64,000 nucleotides of DNA, taken from positions 122,234 to 186,233 of the forward strand of contig JBKBKC010000009.1 of the NCBI GenBank assembly GCA_046294265.1, given 5' to 3'. The notes beneath the pieces are model-generated. The model had not been told where the DNA came from. It did no database searches and saw nothing but the letters and a program-made list of their open reading frames with translations. Shown here one piece after another: positions 1 to 8,989 of the stretch; the stretch's first letter is position 1, and each line of letters begins with the position of its first letter. Position numbers and translations under genes: made by a program. The stretch comes from JBKBKC01 sp046294265. Lineage in GTDB: Bacteria > Pseudomonadota > Alphaproteobacteria > Rhodobacterales > Rhodobacteraceae.

Positions 1-1150
1 ACAGGTGCACCTCGCCATCGGCATCGGAATACTTCACCGCATTGTCGATCAGGTTGCGCAGGGCACTTTCGATCAGCACCGGATCGCCGCGCACGCGCGC
101 CGGGCCGGGGCCGGGGTCGAGCGTGATCGCGATGTCGCGCATGTCGGCGGTGGGGGCGTAGGCGCGGGCAAGGTCGGCCAGCGTCTGGCGCAGGTCCAGC
201 GTGGCGGGTTCCATCTGGTCGGAGCGGTAGAGGACCATCGCGTGGTCCAGAAGCTGGCTGGCCGAGCGGGCGCTTTCCTCGACCGCACGGATGACGGTGC
301 GCAGGCGGGCGCGGGTATCCTCGGTCTCGGCGCGGCGCAGGGCCAGTTCCGCCTCGGCCCGCACGGTGGCCAAGGGCGTGCGGATGTGATGGGCCGCCTC
401 GGCGATGAAGGTTTCGGTTTGCGTCAGCGCGCCGCGCAGGCGGGCGGTGAAATTGTTGAGCGCGGTCACGAGGGGGGCGAGTTCGCGGGGCGACGGGTGG
501 CGCACCGGGCGCAGGTCGCGCGGGCCCCGCCGTGCCACGGCCTGCGCAAGCCGGTCGAGCGGGGCGAGCATCGAGTCCGCCGCCAAGAGCGACAGCGGCA
601 CCGCCAGCACGAAGAACCCCAGCCCCAGCAGCGCCGCGCGGTTGGCCAGTTGCCCCGCCACCTGCGCCTGACCATAGCGCGTCTGGCCCAGCACCACCAC
701 CACCCCGCGCAGCCGGTCGCCCGCCAGCACCGACCGCCCCACCGCCGCCAGCCGCAGGTCGGCATCGCGGAAGGGGCGGCTGTAGAAGGCGGGCGCAGGG
801 CCTGAGGGCAGGATGACGGGCAAGGGCAGGTCGTCATAGCCCGTCAGCGTCGCGCCACCTGTCCCGTCGCGGATCACGATGCGCCAGAACAGCCGGTCCT
901 GCGCCACCGCCCCCAGCATGGAGAAGGTGGCATAGGAAAGGTCCACCTCCACCCCCTGTTCGGTGCCGCGCAGGGCATCGGCCACCGACACCGCTGCCGC
1001 CCCGAGGATCGCATCCTGTGTGGCCTCGGCGGCGCGGTCGGCGGTCTGGCGCACCGCGAAATAGAGCGCCACCGCCAGCACCGCCGCCACCACCAGAAGC
1101 TGCACGATCAGACGGCGGCGCAAGGAACCCGCGAACCAGCCGTCCGTCAT
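1..1150 (-). CDS. tctE: TctE-like sensor histidine kinase (partial, C-terminus outside window)
   Basis: Membrane sensor kinase that would autophosphorylate and pass phosphate to the response regulator encoded just upstream. About 383 codons are visible. There is an N-terminal membrane segment (residues about 10-33), a periplasmic sensor region, a second membrane segment near residues 165-185, a HAMP-like linker, then the dimerisation H-box with motif AAHHIRTPLATV (the phospho-accepting His is in HHIRTPL). The N-box of the ATPase domain (NLIDNAVKYSD) lies just before the window edge, so the G boxes are missing from view. It starts 10 bases after the regulator stop. Together with divergent tctCBA this fits a TctDE system sensing tri- or dicarboxylates. 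The ligand is inferred from context only. Confidence 0.85.
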   Translation of the reverse strand, partial: MTDGWFAGSLRRRLIVQLLVVAAVLAVALYFAVRQTADRAAEATQDAILGAAAVSVADALRGTEQGVEVDLSYATFSMLGAVAQDRLFWRIVIRDGTGGATLTGYDDLPLPVILPSGPAPAFYSRPFRDADLRLAAVGRSVLAGDRLRGVVVVLGQTRYGQAQVAGQLANRAALLGLGFFVLAVPLSLLAADSMLAPLDRLAQAVARRGPRDLRPVRHPSPRELAPLVTALNNFTARLRGALTQTETFIAEAAHHIRTPLATVRAEAELALRRAETEDTRARLRTVIRAVEESARSASQLLDHAMVLYRSDQMEPATLDLRQTLADLARAYAPTADMRDIAITLDPGPGPARVRGDPVLIESALRNLIDNAVKYSDADGEVHL

Positions 1151-1160
1151 GCGCCCCCCG

Positions 1161-1826
1161 TCACGCACCGGTCAGCCGGTAGCCGAGGCCCCGCACGGTT
1201 TCGATGCGCGCCGCACTCCCCTCCAGCTTGCGGCGCAGGCGGCCCACATAGACCTCGATCGCGTTGTCGCTGACCGTCTCGGCGTAGGAGAACAGCCGGT
1301 CGCAGAGCTGGTCCTTGGAGTAAATGCGCCCCGGCGCGTTCAGCAGGATCTCGAATAGGCGCAATTCGCGGTTGCGCAGGTCGCGGGTCTGGCCCGCGAA
1401 GGTGACGGTGGCGGTCAGCGGATCAAAGGCGATGTCGCCGAAGCGGCGCAGGGTCTGCGCGGCCCCGCCCCGGCGGCGCAGCACGGCGCGGATGCGTGCC
1501 TCAAGTTCCGCAAGGCCAAAGGGTTTGGTCACATAGTCATCGGCCCCGCCATCCAGCGCGTCGATCCGGTCGGAGACGGCCGAGCGTGCGGTCATCATGA
1601 TGACGGGCGTGTCGCGGCCCGCGCGGCGCTGGCGCGCGAGGAACCCGCGCCCGTCGCCATCGGGCAGCATGATGTCCAAAAGGATCAGGTCATAGGCGGC
1701 GGCGGCAAGGCAATCCTCGGCCGCGGCAAGGGTTGCGGCGCGGTCCACCCCGTGCCCGTCCATCGCCAGGAGGTCCGCGACCGAGCGGGCCAGATCGCCA
1801 TTATCCTCGACCAGCAGAAACCGCAT
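1161..1826 (-). CDS. tctD: TctD-like OmpR-family response regulator
   Basis: DNA-binding response regulator of 221 residues. The receiver domain starts MRFLLVEDNGDLA, with the phospho-accepting Asp in LILLDIMLPDGDG and the conserved Lys in DYVTKPFGLAELEA. The winged-helix output domain covers the C-terminal 95 residues (ELRLFEILLNAPGRIYSKDQL ... VYVGRLRRKLEG). The chosen start follows a G-rich ribosome-binding stretch; an in-frame ATG 24 bases upstream (1850) is possible but lies in less family-like sequence. It is the first gene of a regulator-kinase pair and is divergent from tctC, which is the usual arrangement for regulators of tripartite tricarboxylate transporters. Its control of tctCBA is inferred from position. 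Confidence 0.85.
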   Translation of the reverse strand: MRFLLVEDNGDLARSVADLLAMDGHGVDRAATLAAAEDCLAAAAYDLILLDIMLPDGDGRGFLARQRRAGRDTPVIMMTARSAVSDRIDALDGGADDYVTKPFGLAELEARIRAVLRRRGGAAQTLRRFGDIAFDPLTATVTFAGQTRDLRNRELRLFEILLNAPGRIYSKDQLCDRLFSYAETVSDNAIEVYVGRLRRKLEGSAARIETVRGLGYRLTGA

Positions 1827-1951
1827 TTCCCCCCCGCGGCTGTCTTGCATGACAGGTTCGTGTCAGCTTCTGCGGGAATCGTGCCGCTTGCAAGGGAGGC
1901 CTGCGCGCGGTGCGCCGGGGCGCCCTGCCACATATGTCTGGGAGGACAGCA
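1827..1951. promoter_or_regulatory. divergent tctD / tctC intergenic control region
   Basis: The 125 bases between the divergent response-regulator and tctC starts must hold both promoters and probably the TctD binding site. A good Shine-Dalgarno (GGGAGGACAGC) precedes tctC. No clear -35/-10 pair or palindrome could be assigned by eye. Confidence 0.4.
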
Positions 1952-2920
1952 ATGACGTCGAATATCCGCAAGGCGCTCCGCGCCGGCGCCGTGATGGTGC
2001 TCATGGCCACCACCTCGGCGCAGGCCGCCGAATGCATCGCGCCCGCAAACCCCGGCGGCGGCTGGGATTTCACCTGCCGCCAGATCGCCCGCATCCTGCA
2101 GGAGATCGGCCTGGAAAAGAACCTGGTTCAGGTGACGAACATGGCGGGCGCCGGGGGCGGCGTGGCCTATACCTCGGTCGTGAGCGGGCGCAACACCGAC
2201 CCGGAGCTGTTCGTGGCGGCCTCGTCCGCGACCACCACGCGGCTGGCGCAGAACGCCTATGCCGGGATGACGGCGGACCAGGTGCGCTGGCTGGGCACCA
2301 TCGGGGGTGACCCCGGCGTGATCGTGGTGGCCAAGGAAAGCCCCTATCAGTCGATCAACGACCTGATCGAGGCGGTGAAGGCCGACCCGAGCAAGGTGGC
2401 CTTTGCGGGTGGGTCCGCCGTGGGCGGGTTCGACCATCTGAAGGTGCTGATGCTGTTGAACCGCGCGGGCTTTACCGACATCCGGTCGGTGAAATACATC
2501 GGCCTTGACGGCGGCGCGGATGCGATCACGCAGACGGTGGGCGGGTTCACCCAGGCGATGACCGGCGACATGTCGGAGATCCAGGGCTTCCTGCGCTCGG
2601 GCGACGTGCGCGCGCTGGCGGTCCTGTCCGAAGAGCGCGTGGCGGGCTTTGAGGATACCCCCACGGCCAAGGAACAGGGCGTTGACCTGGTGGCGATGAA
2701 CTGGCGCGGGCTTTATGTGCCCAAGGGCATTTCGGACGAGCAATACGCCCGCTGGGTGGATGCGCTGACCAAGGTTGCGGAAAGCGAACAGTGGAAGACC
2801 GTGATGGCCGAGAACGGTCTCGCTCCCTACACCCTGATCGGCGATGAGTTCGAGGCCTGGGTGAACGGCAACATCGACGAGATCGCCGCGATTTCGCGCG
2901 AGATCGGGATCATCCAGTGA
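1952..2920 (+). CDS. tctC: tripartite tricarboxylate transporter substrate-binding protein TctC
   Basis: Periplasmic solute-binding protein of 322 residues. It captures a carboxylate and delivers it to the TctAB membrane complex. A signal peptide ends near TTSAQA|AE (residue 26). The family features NPGGGWDF near the mature N-terminus, a central AGGSAVGGFDHLK loop and a C-terminal YVPKGISDEQYARWVDAL region are visible. The start was chosen at the ATG behind GGGAGGACAGC; the frame is open 42 bases further up but without a signal peptide. It overlaps tctB by one base (TGATG). The substrate cannot be read from sequence. The adjacent AtuA/DUF4387 genes suggest an organic acid that is then catabolised. 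Confidence 0.92.
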   Translation: MTSNIRKALRAGAVMVLMATTSAQAAECIAPANPGGGWDFTCRQIARILQEIGLEKNLVQVTNMAGAGGGVAYTSVVSGRNTDPELFVAASSATTTRLAQNAYAGMTADQVRWLGTIGGDPGVIVVAKESPYQSINDLIEAVKADPSKVAFAGGSAVGGFDHLKVLMLLNRAGFTDIRSVKYIGLDGGADAITQTVGGFTQAMTGDMSEIQGFLRSGDVRALAVLSEERVAGFEDTPTAKEQGVDLVAMNWRGLYVPKGISDEQYARWVDALTKVAESEQWKTVMAENGLAPYTLIGDEFEAWVNGNIDEIAAISREIGIIQ

Positions 2921-3357
2921 TGGCGGCCGACCGCATCTTTGGCGCGGTCATGATGGTTCTGGCGCTGGGGTATATCCTCAGCGCCTCGAACATCCAGACC
3001 TCGTTCATGTCCGATCCGGTGGGGCCGCGGCTGTTTCCCTACATGATTTCGGCCGTGGTCATCCTGTGTTCGCTGTCCATGATCCTGCGGCCCGATCCGA
3101 ATGCCGACTGGCCCGCGCCCGCGATGGCGCTGAAGATCGGCGCGGCGCTGGTGGTGCTGGTAGGCTATGCGATGGTGATCCGGCCCTGGGGGTTCATCAT
3201 TCCCACGGTCATCGCCTCGGGCATCCTCAGTTACATGATCAGCCCGCGTGCGGTGCCTGCGGCGCTGGCGGACCTGGGCCTTGGCGTGGGGCTGTTCGTT
3301 CTGTTCAAGACGGTGCTGGGTCTGGGGCTGGTGGCCCTGCCCCGCGCCTGGATGTAG
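2920..3357 (+). CDS. tctB: tripartite tricarboxylate transporter small membrane subunit TctB
   Basis: Small integral-membrane subunit of 145 residues with four predicted membrane segments: residues about 7-25, 40-58, 72-90 and 105-140. It begins at the ATG that overlaps the tctC stop and ends 9 bases before tctA, consistent with one transcript. TctB proteins have low sequence identity, so the assignment rests mainly on size, topology and position between tctC and tctA. Confidence 0.88.
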   Translation: MAADRIFGAVMMVLALGYILSASNIQTSFMSDPVGPRLFPYMISAVVILCSLSMILRPDPNADWPAPAMALKIGAALVVLVGYAMVIRPWGFIIPTVIASGILSYMISPRAVPAALADLGLGVGLFVLFKTVLGLGLVALPRAWM

Positions 3358-3366
3358 GGAGCGGAC

Positions 3367-4890
3367 ATGGACATCCTTTCCAATCTGGCGCTGGGGTTCT
3401 CCATCGCGCTGTCGCCCTACACGCTGCTTCTGGCCTTCATCGGCTGCTTTGTGGGCACCATTATCGGCTGCCTGCCGGGCCTGGGGCCGTCGAACGGGGT
3501 GGCACTCCTGATCCCCATTTCGTTCTCGCTGGGGCTGGATGCCATTTCGGCGCTGGTGCTGCTGACCTCCGTTTACTACGGCGCGATGTATGGCGGGCGG
3601 ATCAGTTCGATCCTTCTGAACATCCCGGGCGATGAGCCTGCGATGATGACCACGCTGGACGGATACCCGATGGCCAAGCAGGGCCGCGCGGGCGATGCGC
3701 TGGTGATCTCGGGCGTCGCCTCGTTCTACGGCGCGATGGTGGCCACCATCGGCCTGATGTTCCTGTCGCCATTGCTGAGCCGCGTGGCGTTCCAGTTCGG
3801 CCCTGCGGAATATTTCGCCCTCTACATGCTGGCCTTCTGCACATTGGGCGGCGTGGGATCGAACAACCAGGCCAAGGCGGCGTTGGCCGCGGCCCTTGGC
3901 CTCGGCATCGCCATGATCGGGTTGGACAAGACGACAGGGATGCCGCGCTTTACCTTTGGCGAGTTGCACCTGTACGACGGGATCGACTTTCTGGTGGCCA
4001 TCGTGGGGCTGTTCGCGGTGGCCGAAGTGTTCCACTTCATCGAAAGCCACGGCAAGGACAGTGCCATCGGGGTGAAGCTGGGCCGCATCCGCATTCCGTG
4101 GGCCGATCTGCGGCGCACGCAGGGGGCCATGGCGCGGGGCACTGGCGTGGGCTTTGTGGCGGGCATCCTGCCGGGGGCGGGGGCATCCCTGGGATCATTC
4201 CTCGCCTATATGCTGGAAAAGACCGTGTCGAAGGACAAGGCCAGTTTCGGCAAGGGCGCGCCTGCGGGCGTGGCAGCCCCCGAGGCGGGCAACAACGCCG
4301 CCGCCGGGGGGGCGCTGATCCCGATGCTGACGCTGGGGGTGCCGGGGTCGGGCACGACGGCGGTGCTGCTGGCGCTTCTTCTGACGCTGAACATCACGCC
4401 GGGGCCGCTGTTGTTCACCGAAAAGCCCGAGGTGGTGTGGTCGCTGATCGCGTCGCTGCTGATCGCCAACGTCATGCTCTTGGTGATGAACGTGCCGATG
4501 GTGAAGGTGTTCGTGAAAATCCTGTCGGTGCCGTCCTGGGTGCTGTTGCCGGGGGTGACGATGGTGGCCTTCGTGGGGATCTTCTCGCTGACCGGGTCAT
4601 CCTTCGACATGCTGTTGATGGTGGCCTTCGGCGTGCTGGGATACATCTGCCGCAAGCTGGATATCCCCACCGTGCCGATTATCCTGGGCATCCTTCTGGG
4701 CAACGCGATGGAGGACAACCTGCGCCGCGCGATGGTGCTGTCGAACGGCGACTGGACGTATCTGTTCAGCTCGAATATCGCCATCGGACTGTGGACGGCG
4801 GCGGTGCTGGGGTTCCTCGCGCCGATGTTCCTGCGACGGTTCCTGAAAAAGCCGCCCCTGCCCGCGACCGAGGCCTTCGACCGCGACTGA
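3367..4890 (+). CDS. tctA: tripartite tricarboxylate transporter large permease TctA
   Basis: Large permease of 507 residues with about 12 membrane segments, the usual length for TctA. Family hallmarks are visible: GCLPGLGPSNGVALL near residues 35-50, YGAMYGGRISSILLNIPGD near residues 61-80 and the repeat-like LGVPGSGTTAVLLALLL near residue 325. These mark the two pseudo-symmetric halves. It imports substrate delivered by TctC together with TctB. A strong hairpin follows the stop before the next gene, so tctCBA may be transcribed at a higher level than the downstream enzymes. Confidence 0.95.
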   Translation: MDILSNLALGFSIALSPYTLLLAFIGCFVGTIIGCLPGLGPSNGVALLIPISFSLGLDAISALVLLTSVYYGAMYGGRISSILLNIPGDEPAMMTTLDGYPMAKQGRAGDALVISGVASFYGAMVATIGLMFLSPLLSRVAFQFGPAEYFALYMLAFCTLGGVGSNNQAKAALAAALGLGIAMIGLDKTTGMPRFTFGELHLYDGIDFLVAIVGLFAVAEVFHFIESHGKDSAIGVKLGRIRIPWADLRRTQGAMARGTGVGFVAGILPGAGASLGSFLAYMLEKTVSKDKASFGKGAPAGVAAPEAGNNAAAGGALIPMLTLGVPGSGTTAVLLALLLTLNITPGPLLFTEKPEVVWSLIASLLIANVMLLVMNVPMVKVFVKILSVPSWVLLPGVTMVAFVGIFSLTGSSFDMLLMVAFGVLGYICRKLDIPTVPIILGILLGNAMEDNLRRAMVLSNGDWTYLFSSNIAIGLWTAAVLGFLAPMFLRRFLKKPPLPATEAFDRD

Positions 4891-4896
4891 TCCTGA

Positions 4897-4919
4897 CCGG
4901 CCCCCGCATCGGGGGCCGG
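4897..4919 (+). terminator. hairpin between tctA and the AtuA-like gene (attenuator or partial terminator)
   Basis: Perfect 9-bp inverted repeat CCGGCCCCC / GGGGGCCGG with a 5-base loop, followed by ATCTTTCC. The run of T is short, so partial termination or mRNA 3' end protection of tctCBA is more likely than full termination, because genes on the same strand follow. Confidence 0.55.
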
Positions 4920-4937
4920 ATCTTTCCGGGGAAACAC

Positions 4938-6296
4938 ATGACCACCCGCGTTCTGGTGCCTTCGGGCGTTCTTGGCCTTGGGTTCGACCGCGAGGCTCTG
5001 GCTCGGGGGGCGCTGATGCGCCCCGACATCATCGCCATCGACGGCGGGTCCACGGATTCCGGGCCGTTCAGCCTGGGGGCCGGGCAGTCGAAATACGCCC
5101 GCGCCGCCACCAAATCCGAATGGCGCGAGATCATGGCGGCAAGGGCCGTGGCGGGCGTGCCCCTGGTGATCGGCACGGCGGGCACCTGCGGGGCGGATGC
5201 GACCGTGGACTGGATGTTCGACATCACCGCCGAACTCGCCGCCGAAACGGGTGAGCGGCTGCGGGTGGCGCGGCTTTACTCCGGCCAGCCTGCCAACCGG
5301 GTGGCGGCGGCGCTTGCGGCGGGGCGGGTGCGCCCGCTGGTGCCCGCGCCCGAGGTCACGCCCGAGGGGCTGGCGGGCATGACGAACATCGTGGCGCTTG
5401 CGGGGGCCGAGCAGGTGCAGGCCGCACTGGCCACCGGGGCCGATATCGTGATCGCGGGCCGCACCACCGACACCGCCATCATCGCGGCCCTGCCCCTGGC
5501 GCGGGGCGACCACGCGGGCGGGGCCTGGCACGGGGCCAAGATCGCGGAATGCGGGGCGCTATGTTCCACCAACCCCACCTCGGGCGTGATCATGGTGACG
5601 TTCGACGCGGCGGGGTTCACGGTGGAGCCGCTGGCCGATGGCGCCGCCTGCACGCCGCATTCGGTCTCGGCCCATATGCTGTATGAAAATGCCGATCCCT
5701 TCCTGCTGCATGAACCCGGCGGGCATCTGGACGTGCGCGGCGCGCGCTACCTTGCGCTGGATGCGCGGCGCGTGCGGGTGGAAGGGTCGGCCTGGGTGCC
5801 GGGGCCCTATACGGTCAAGCTGGAGGGCGCGCGGGTGGCGGGGTATCAGACCACCATCCTCGCCGTTCTGCGCGACCCGCATTATGTGGCCCATGCGCGG
5901 GCCTGGGTGGCGCGGCTGACGGCGTATCTGACGGACAGCATCGCGCGGCGGATGGGGCTTTTGGCGACGGAGTATCGGCTGGAGTTCAGGCTGATCGGGG
6001 TGGACAGCGCGCTCGGGGCGCTGGAGACGCGGGTGGGCAGCCCGGCCGAGGTGGGGGTGCTGGGCATCGTCACTGCCGCGACGCAAGGGATCGCGGCGGA
6101 AATCGGCAAGCTGATCAACCCCTTCGTGCTGCACTATCCGCTGACGGATGACGAGGAGCTGCCCACCTTCGCCTTCCCCTATTCCCCCGCCACCACCGAC
6201 CGGGGGCCCCTTTATGAATTCGCGCTCAACCACGTGATGCGGCTGGAGGACCCGATAGAGGCGTTCCGACTGACCGTGACGGAGATCGGCGCATGA
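4938..6296 (+). CDS. AtuA-family (DUF1446) acyl-CoA/terpene-utilisation-type protein
   Basis: Protein of 452 residues matching the acyclic terpene utilisation AtuA / DUF1446 family, here as the stand-alone form. The N-terminus carries MRPDIIAIDGGSTDSGP and later IGTAGTCGADATVDWMFDI, typical of the family. The start is the ATG after GGGGAAACAC; the frame is open far upstream inside tctA but that part is a shadow. It overlaps the DUF4387 gene by 4 bases. Members with a DUF4387 partner often neighbour tripartite tricarboxylate transporters. The reaction is not established for this subgroup, so a role in breaking down the imported acid is inferred. Confidence 0.85.
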   Translation: MTTRVLVPSGVLGLGFDREALARGALMRPDIIAIDGGSTDSGPFSLGAGQSKYARAATKSEWREIMAARAVAGVPLVIGTAGTCGADATVDWMFDITAELAAETGERLRVARLYSGQPANRVAAALAAGRVRPLVPAPEVTPEGLAGMTNIVALAGAEQVQAALATGADIVIAGRTTDTAIIAALPLARGDHAGGAWHGAKIAECGALCSTNPTSGVIMVTFDAAGFTVEPLADGAACTPHSVSAHMLYENADPFLLHEPGGHLDVRGARYLALDARRVRVEGSAWVPGPYTVKLEGARVAGYQTTILAVLRDPHYVAHARAWVARLTAYLTDSIARRMGLLATEYRLEFRLIGVDSALGALETRVGSPAEVGVLGIVTAATQGIAAEIGKLINPFVLHYPLTDDEELPTFAFPYSPATTDRGPLYEFALNHVMRLEDPIEAFRLTVTEIGA

Positions 6297-6592
6297 GGTT
6301 GGGCGAGGTGGTGGCCAAGGTGCGGTCCAAGAATGCCGGGCCGTTCTGGGTGACGGTGGACGTGTTCTGCGGGGATGCGGAGCGGTTCGCGCGGGTGGTT
6401 GCCGCGTTGTCCACGGCGGATGTGGCGGCGGTGTTCGGCCAGCCGGAGGGGATGGTCCGGCGGTTCGACATTCCCGACCTGGGGGTGGTCAAGTTCTCGT
6501 TCCCCCGGCCGGTGGTGCAGGGATCGGCCGAGGACCGCGACATGCACGGCGCGCAATGGGCGCATCTTCTGGCGGAGATGACGATTGCCTGA
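6293..6592 (+). CDS. DUF4387 domain protein
   Basis: Small protein of 99 residues starting MRLGEVVAKVRSKNAGPFW and containing DVFCGDAERFARVV, which fits DUF4387, the usual partner of DUF1446/AtuA proteins. In some genomes the two are fused, so they probably form one complex. No catalytic motif is recognisable. It is translationally coupled at both ends: ATGA overlap with the AtuA-like gene and an 8-base overlap with the next gene. Confidence 0.8.
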   Translation: MRLGEVVAKVRSKNAGPFWVTVDVFCGDAERFARVVAALSTADVAAVFGQPEGMVRRFDIPDLGVVKFSFPRPVVQGSAEDRDMHGAQWAHLLAEMTIA

Positions 6593-7610
6593 CCTGTGGC
6601 GCAGGCGGGCGGTGACGCTGGGGGTGGCGGCCTGCGGGGCCGGGGTGTTCTGGGCGGCGGGGCTGCCGCTGCCCCTGCTGCTGGGGCCGATGGCGGCCTG
6701 TCTGCTGGCGGCCCTTGCGGGCGCGCGGATGGCCGATTTCGGGGCCGCGGGGACGTTCCTGCGCACGTTTCTGGGCGTGGCGGTGGGGGCCTCGATCACG
6801 CCCGACGTGATGGGGCGTCTGCCCGCGATGGCGGGGTCGCTGGTGTTCGTGCCGCTGTTCATCCTGGTGATCGGGGCGGTGGGATACCCTTTGTTCCGCC
6901 GCGTCTTCGGCTTTGATCCTGCGACCGCCTGGTATGCGGCAATGCCGGGCGGCCTGCAGGACATGCTGGTCTTCGGGCAGGAGGCGGGGGGCGACATCCG
7001 CGCGCTGTCCTTGATCCACGCGACGCGGGTGCTGGCCATCGTGACGCTGGCCCCGATCCTGATGACCTGGGTCTGGCAGGTGGACCTGACGCGCCCGCCG
7101 GGCGTGCCGGCGGCGGGGATGGACCCGGTGCAGATCGCGCTGATGCTGGGGGCGGGGCTGGCGGGGTGGAGGATCGCAGAGCGCGTGCGGCTGTTCGGGG
7201 CCTCGATCCTGGGGCCGATGATCCTGACGGCGGGCCTGAGCCTCGCGGGCGTGATCGACCAGCGTCCGCCCGCAGAGATGATCTGGGCGGCGCAGCTCTT
7301 CATCGGGCTGTCGGTGGGGGTGAAATACACCGGGATCACGGCGAAGGAGATCCGGGTGGATGTTGGGGCGGGGTTGGCCTATGCAGCCCTTCTGGCGGTG
7401 ATCAGCCTGGTGTTCATCGAGGCGATCAGCCTAACGGGGGTGGCCCCGGCGCTGGACGCATTCCTGGCCTTCCTGCCCGGGGGACAGGCGGAGATGGTGG
7501 TGATTGCGATCCTCGCCGGGGCGGACCTGGCCTATGTGGTCAGCCACCACCTGCTGCGGCTGGTGCTGGTGATCGTGCTTGCCCCGGTGGCCGCGCGGCT
7601 GGTGCGGTAG
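6585..7610 (+). CDS. AbrB-like (duplication-type) integral membrane protein
   Basis: Membrane protein of 341 residues with two similar halves, each with several hydrophobic segments and glycine-rich turns (LPLPLLLGPMAACLL near residue 26; GASILGPMILTAGLSL near residue 208). This fits the AbrB/ammonia-monooxygenase-like membrane family, named for a regulator but made of transporter-like repeats. It starts at TTG behind GGCGGAG, overlapping the DUF4387 gene by 8 bases. Being the last gene of the tct operon suggests a transport or efflux role for the same substrate. That role is inference. Confidence 0.75.
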   Translation: MPDLWRRRAVTLGVAACGAGVFWAAGLPLPLLLGPMAACLLAALAGARMADFGAAGTFLRTFLGVAVGASITPDVMGRLPAMAGSLVFVPLFILVIGAVGYPLFRRVFGFDPATAWYAAMPGGLQDMLVFGQEAGGDIRALSLIHATRVLAIVTLAPILMTWVWQVDLTRPPGVPAAGMDPVQIALMLGAGLAGWRIAERVRLFGASILGPMILTAGLSLAGVIDQRPPAEMIWAAQLFIGLSVGVKYTGITAKEIRVDVGAGLAYAALLAVISLVFIEAISLTGVAPALDAFLAFLPGGQAEMVVIAILAGADLAYVVSHHLLRLVLVIVLAPVAARLVR

Positions 7611-7805
7611 GGTGACGCGTTTCAAAAGGTTTGACAGACGACCAAAATAACCACAAGCGAAAACAGTGGCTTGCGGCATCGTCGTTTCAATTGGTTTGAA
7701 GGATTGAGGGGTGAGGCGCGCTTCTTGGCGGGCAAGTGGGCGAAGCGGGGAATATAGAACCCAATGACTTCAATGGGTGCTTCGCGCATGGTGGTGGGGA
7801 AAACC

Positions 7806-7838
7806 CAGAGAGTGTCCGACCTTCTGTGTATGGGTGAT
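7806..7838 (+). repeat. probable left terminal inverted repeat of the IS256-type element
   Basis: The stretch beginning GAGAGTGTCCGACCTTCTGTG lies about 60 bases upstream of the transposase start, where IS256-family left ends lie. The matching right end (TACACAGAAGGTCGGACAC) is not found downstream, consistent with truncation of the element. Confidence 0.5.
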
Positions 7839-7870
7839 CTGGTCCATGCTTCCTGAGAGGAGCAAGGACG

Positions 7871-8618
7871 ATGACCATTTCGAACGAACTGCTGGACGAG
7901 TTGCTGAAGGGCTGCAAGCGGCCTGAGGATCTGCCTGGTGACGCCGGGCTGATGAAGGAGTTGAAGGTCGGTCTGATGGAGCGGATGCTTGGGGCCGAAC
8001 TTACCGCGCATCTGGGCTATGATGCGGGCGCGGAGCCGCCGCCTGAACAGACCAACCGCCGGAACGGTGTCGCCACGAAGCGGGTGAAGGGTTCGGACGG
8101 CGAGGTTTCGCTGGTTGTACCGCGCGACCGGGAGGGCAGCTTCGAGCCCCAACCGGTAAAGAAGGGCCAGACCCGGATCGACGGGGTGGATGACAAGATC
8201 ATCGGGCTCTATGCCGCCGGGCTTTCGGTGCGTGACATCCAGGCCCATCTTGAGGATCTGTATGGACTTAAGGTCTCGCCCGACCTGATCAGTCGCGTGA
8301 CCGATGCCGTTCTGAGCGAGGTGCGCGAGTGGCAGCACCGGGCGCTCGACCGGATGTATCCCATTGTGATTTTTGACGCATTGCGGGTGAATATCCGCGA
8401 TGCTGACAGCCGGATGGTCAGGAACAAAGCAGTTTACATCGCGCTCGGCGTCACCCGGGACGGGGAACGCGAGGTTCTGGGCATCTGGATCGCCGACAAC
8501 GAGGGGGCCAAGTTCTGGCTGTCGGTGATGAACGAACTGCGCAACCGCGGGGTCCAGGACATCCCGATTGCCGTCGTGGACGGGCTGAAGGGCTTCCCCG
8601 AGGCGATCACGGCGGCCT
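7871..8618 (+). pseudogene. IS256-family transposase, 3' truncated
   Basis: About 250 residues of a roughly 400-residue IS256-type (mutator) transposase, starting MTISNELLDELLKGC behind GAGAGGAGCAAGG. It keeps QTNRRNGVATKRVK, YAAGLSVRDIQAHL and the first two catalytic aspartates, in IVIFDALRVNIRD and VVDGLKGFPEAI. The similarity stops just after the second one, so the third acidic residue and the C-terminus are gone. The reading frame then runs by chance through foreign sequence into the Mor-like gene, giving a misleading continuous frame to 9340. Not expected to be active. Confidence 0.85.
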
Positions 8619-8823
8619 TGCCCTGTGCAGGTCGGATGAAGCAAGCTTTGACGGCTTCCTTGCCAAGACCGGCCCCGCCTTCGCGTATCTGCTCAAGACC
8701 ACGCATGCCGCCGGTCTGCCGCCGGGCCTGGATCGTCCGAACCCCGCCGGAGACACTCCGGAAAACGCGATGTGCAAGCAGCTTGGCCTGCCACCCGGCG
8801 CGCTGGACGCGCGCGGGGTCTGA
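8619..8823 (+). pseudogene. 3' remnant of a phage gene (possibly Mu-type protease/scaffold)
   Basis: In a frame different from the transposase, about 68 codons read as a protein tail: SDEASFDGFLAKTGPAFAYL, then an end reading CKQLGLPPGALDARGV and TGA at 8821. The composition looks coding, and the ENAMCKQLGLPPGALD end resembles the C-termini of Mu gpI-type phage proteases, but this is a weak resemblance. The 5' part was lost at the junction with the insertion element. Confidence 0.45.
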
Positions 8824-8937
8824 GGCCGACGTGATCGTGCCGGTTGGCAGGTCGGTTGCGATGCCAGCAGGGCACCTGTCCCGTGCCCGGCAAGGAAGGC
8901 CCGCCCGCGCATCCGCGTTCTCCATGGCGCGGTGCAG

Positions 8938-8957
8938 GGCGGGCCGACCGGCCCGCC
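8938..8957 (+). terminator. hairpin upstream of the Mor-like gene
   Basis: Inverted repeat GGCGGGCC / GGCCCGCC with a 4-base loop in the gap between the phage gene tail and the Mor-like start. There is no T run, so it could be a terminator remnant or an RNA structure. Confidence 0.3.
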
Positions 8958-8989
8958 TGACACGGATTCCCCCGACTGCAAAGGCCGCC

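Noticed and set aside
2827..4050. A 407-codon open frame on the minus strand opposite tctB and tctA, rich in His, Gln and Arg
   Set aside because: Its composition is the typical antisense shadow of GC-rich genes, and the plus strand carries clear TctB and TctA with motifs and operon spacing.
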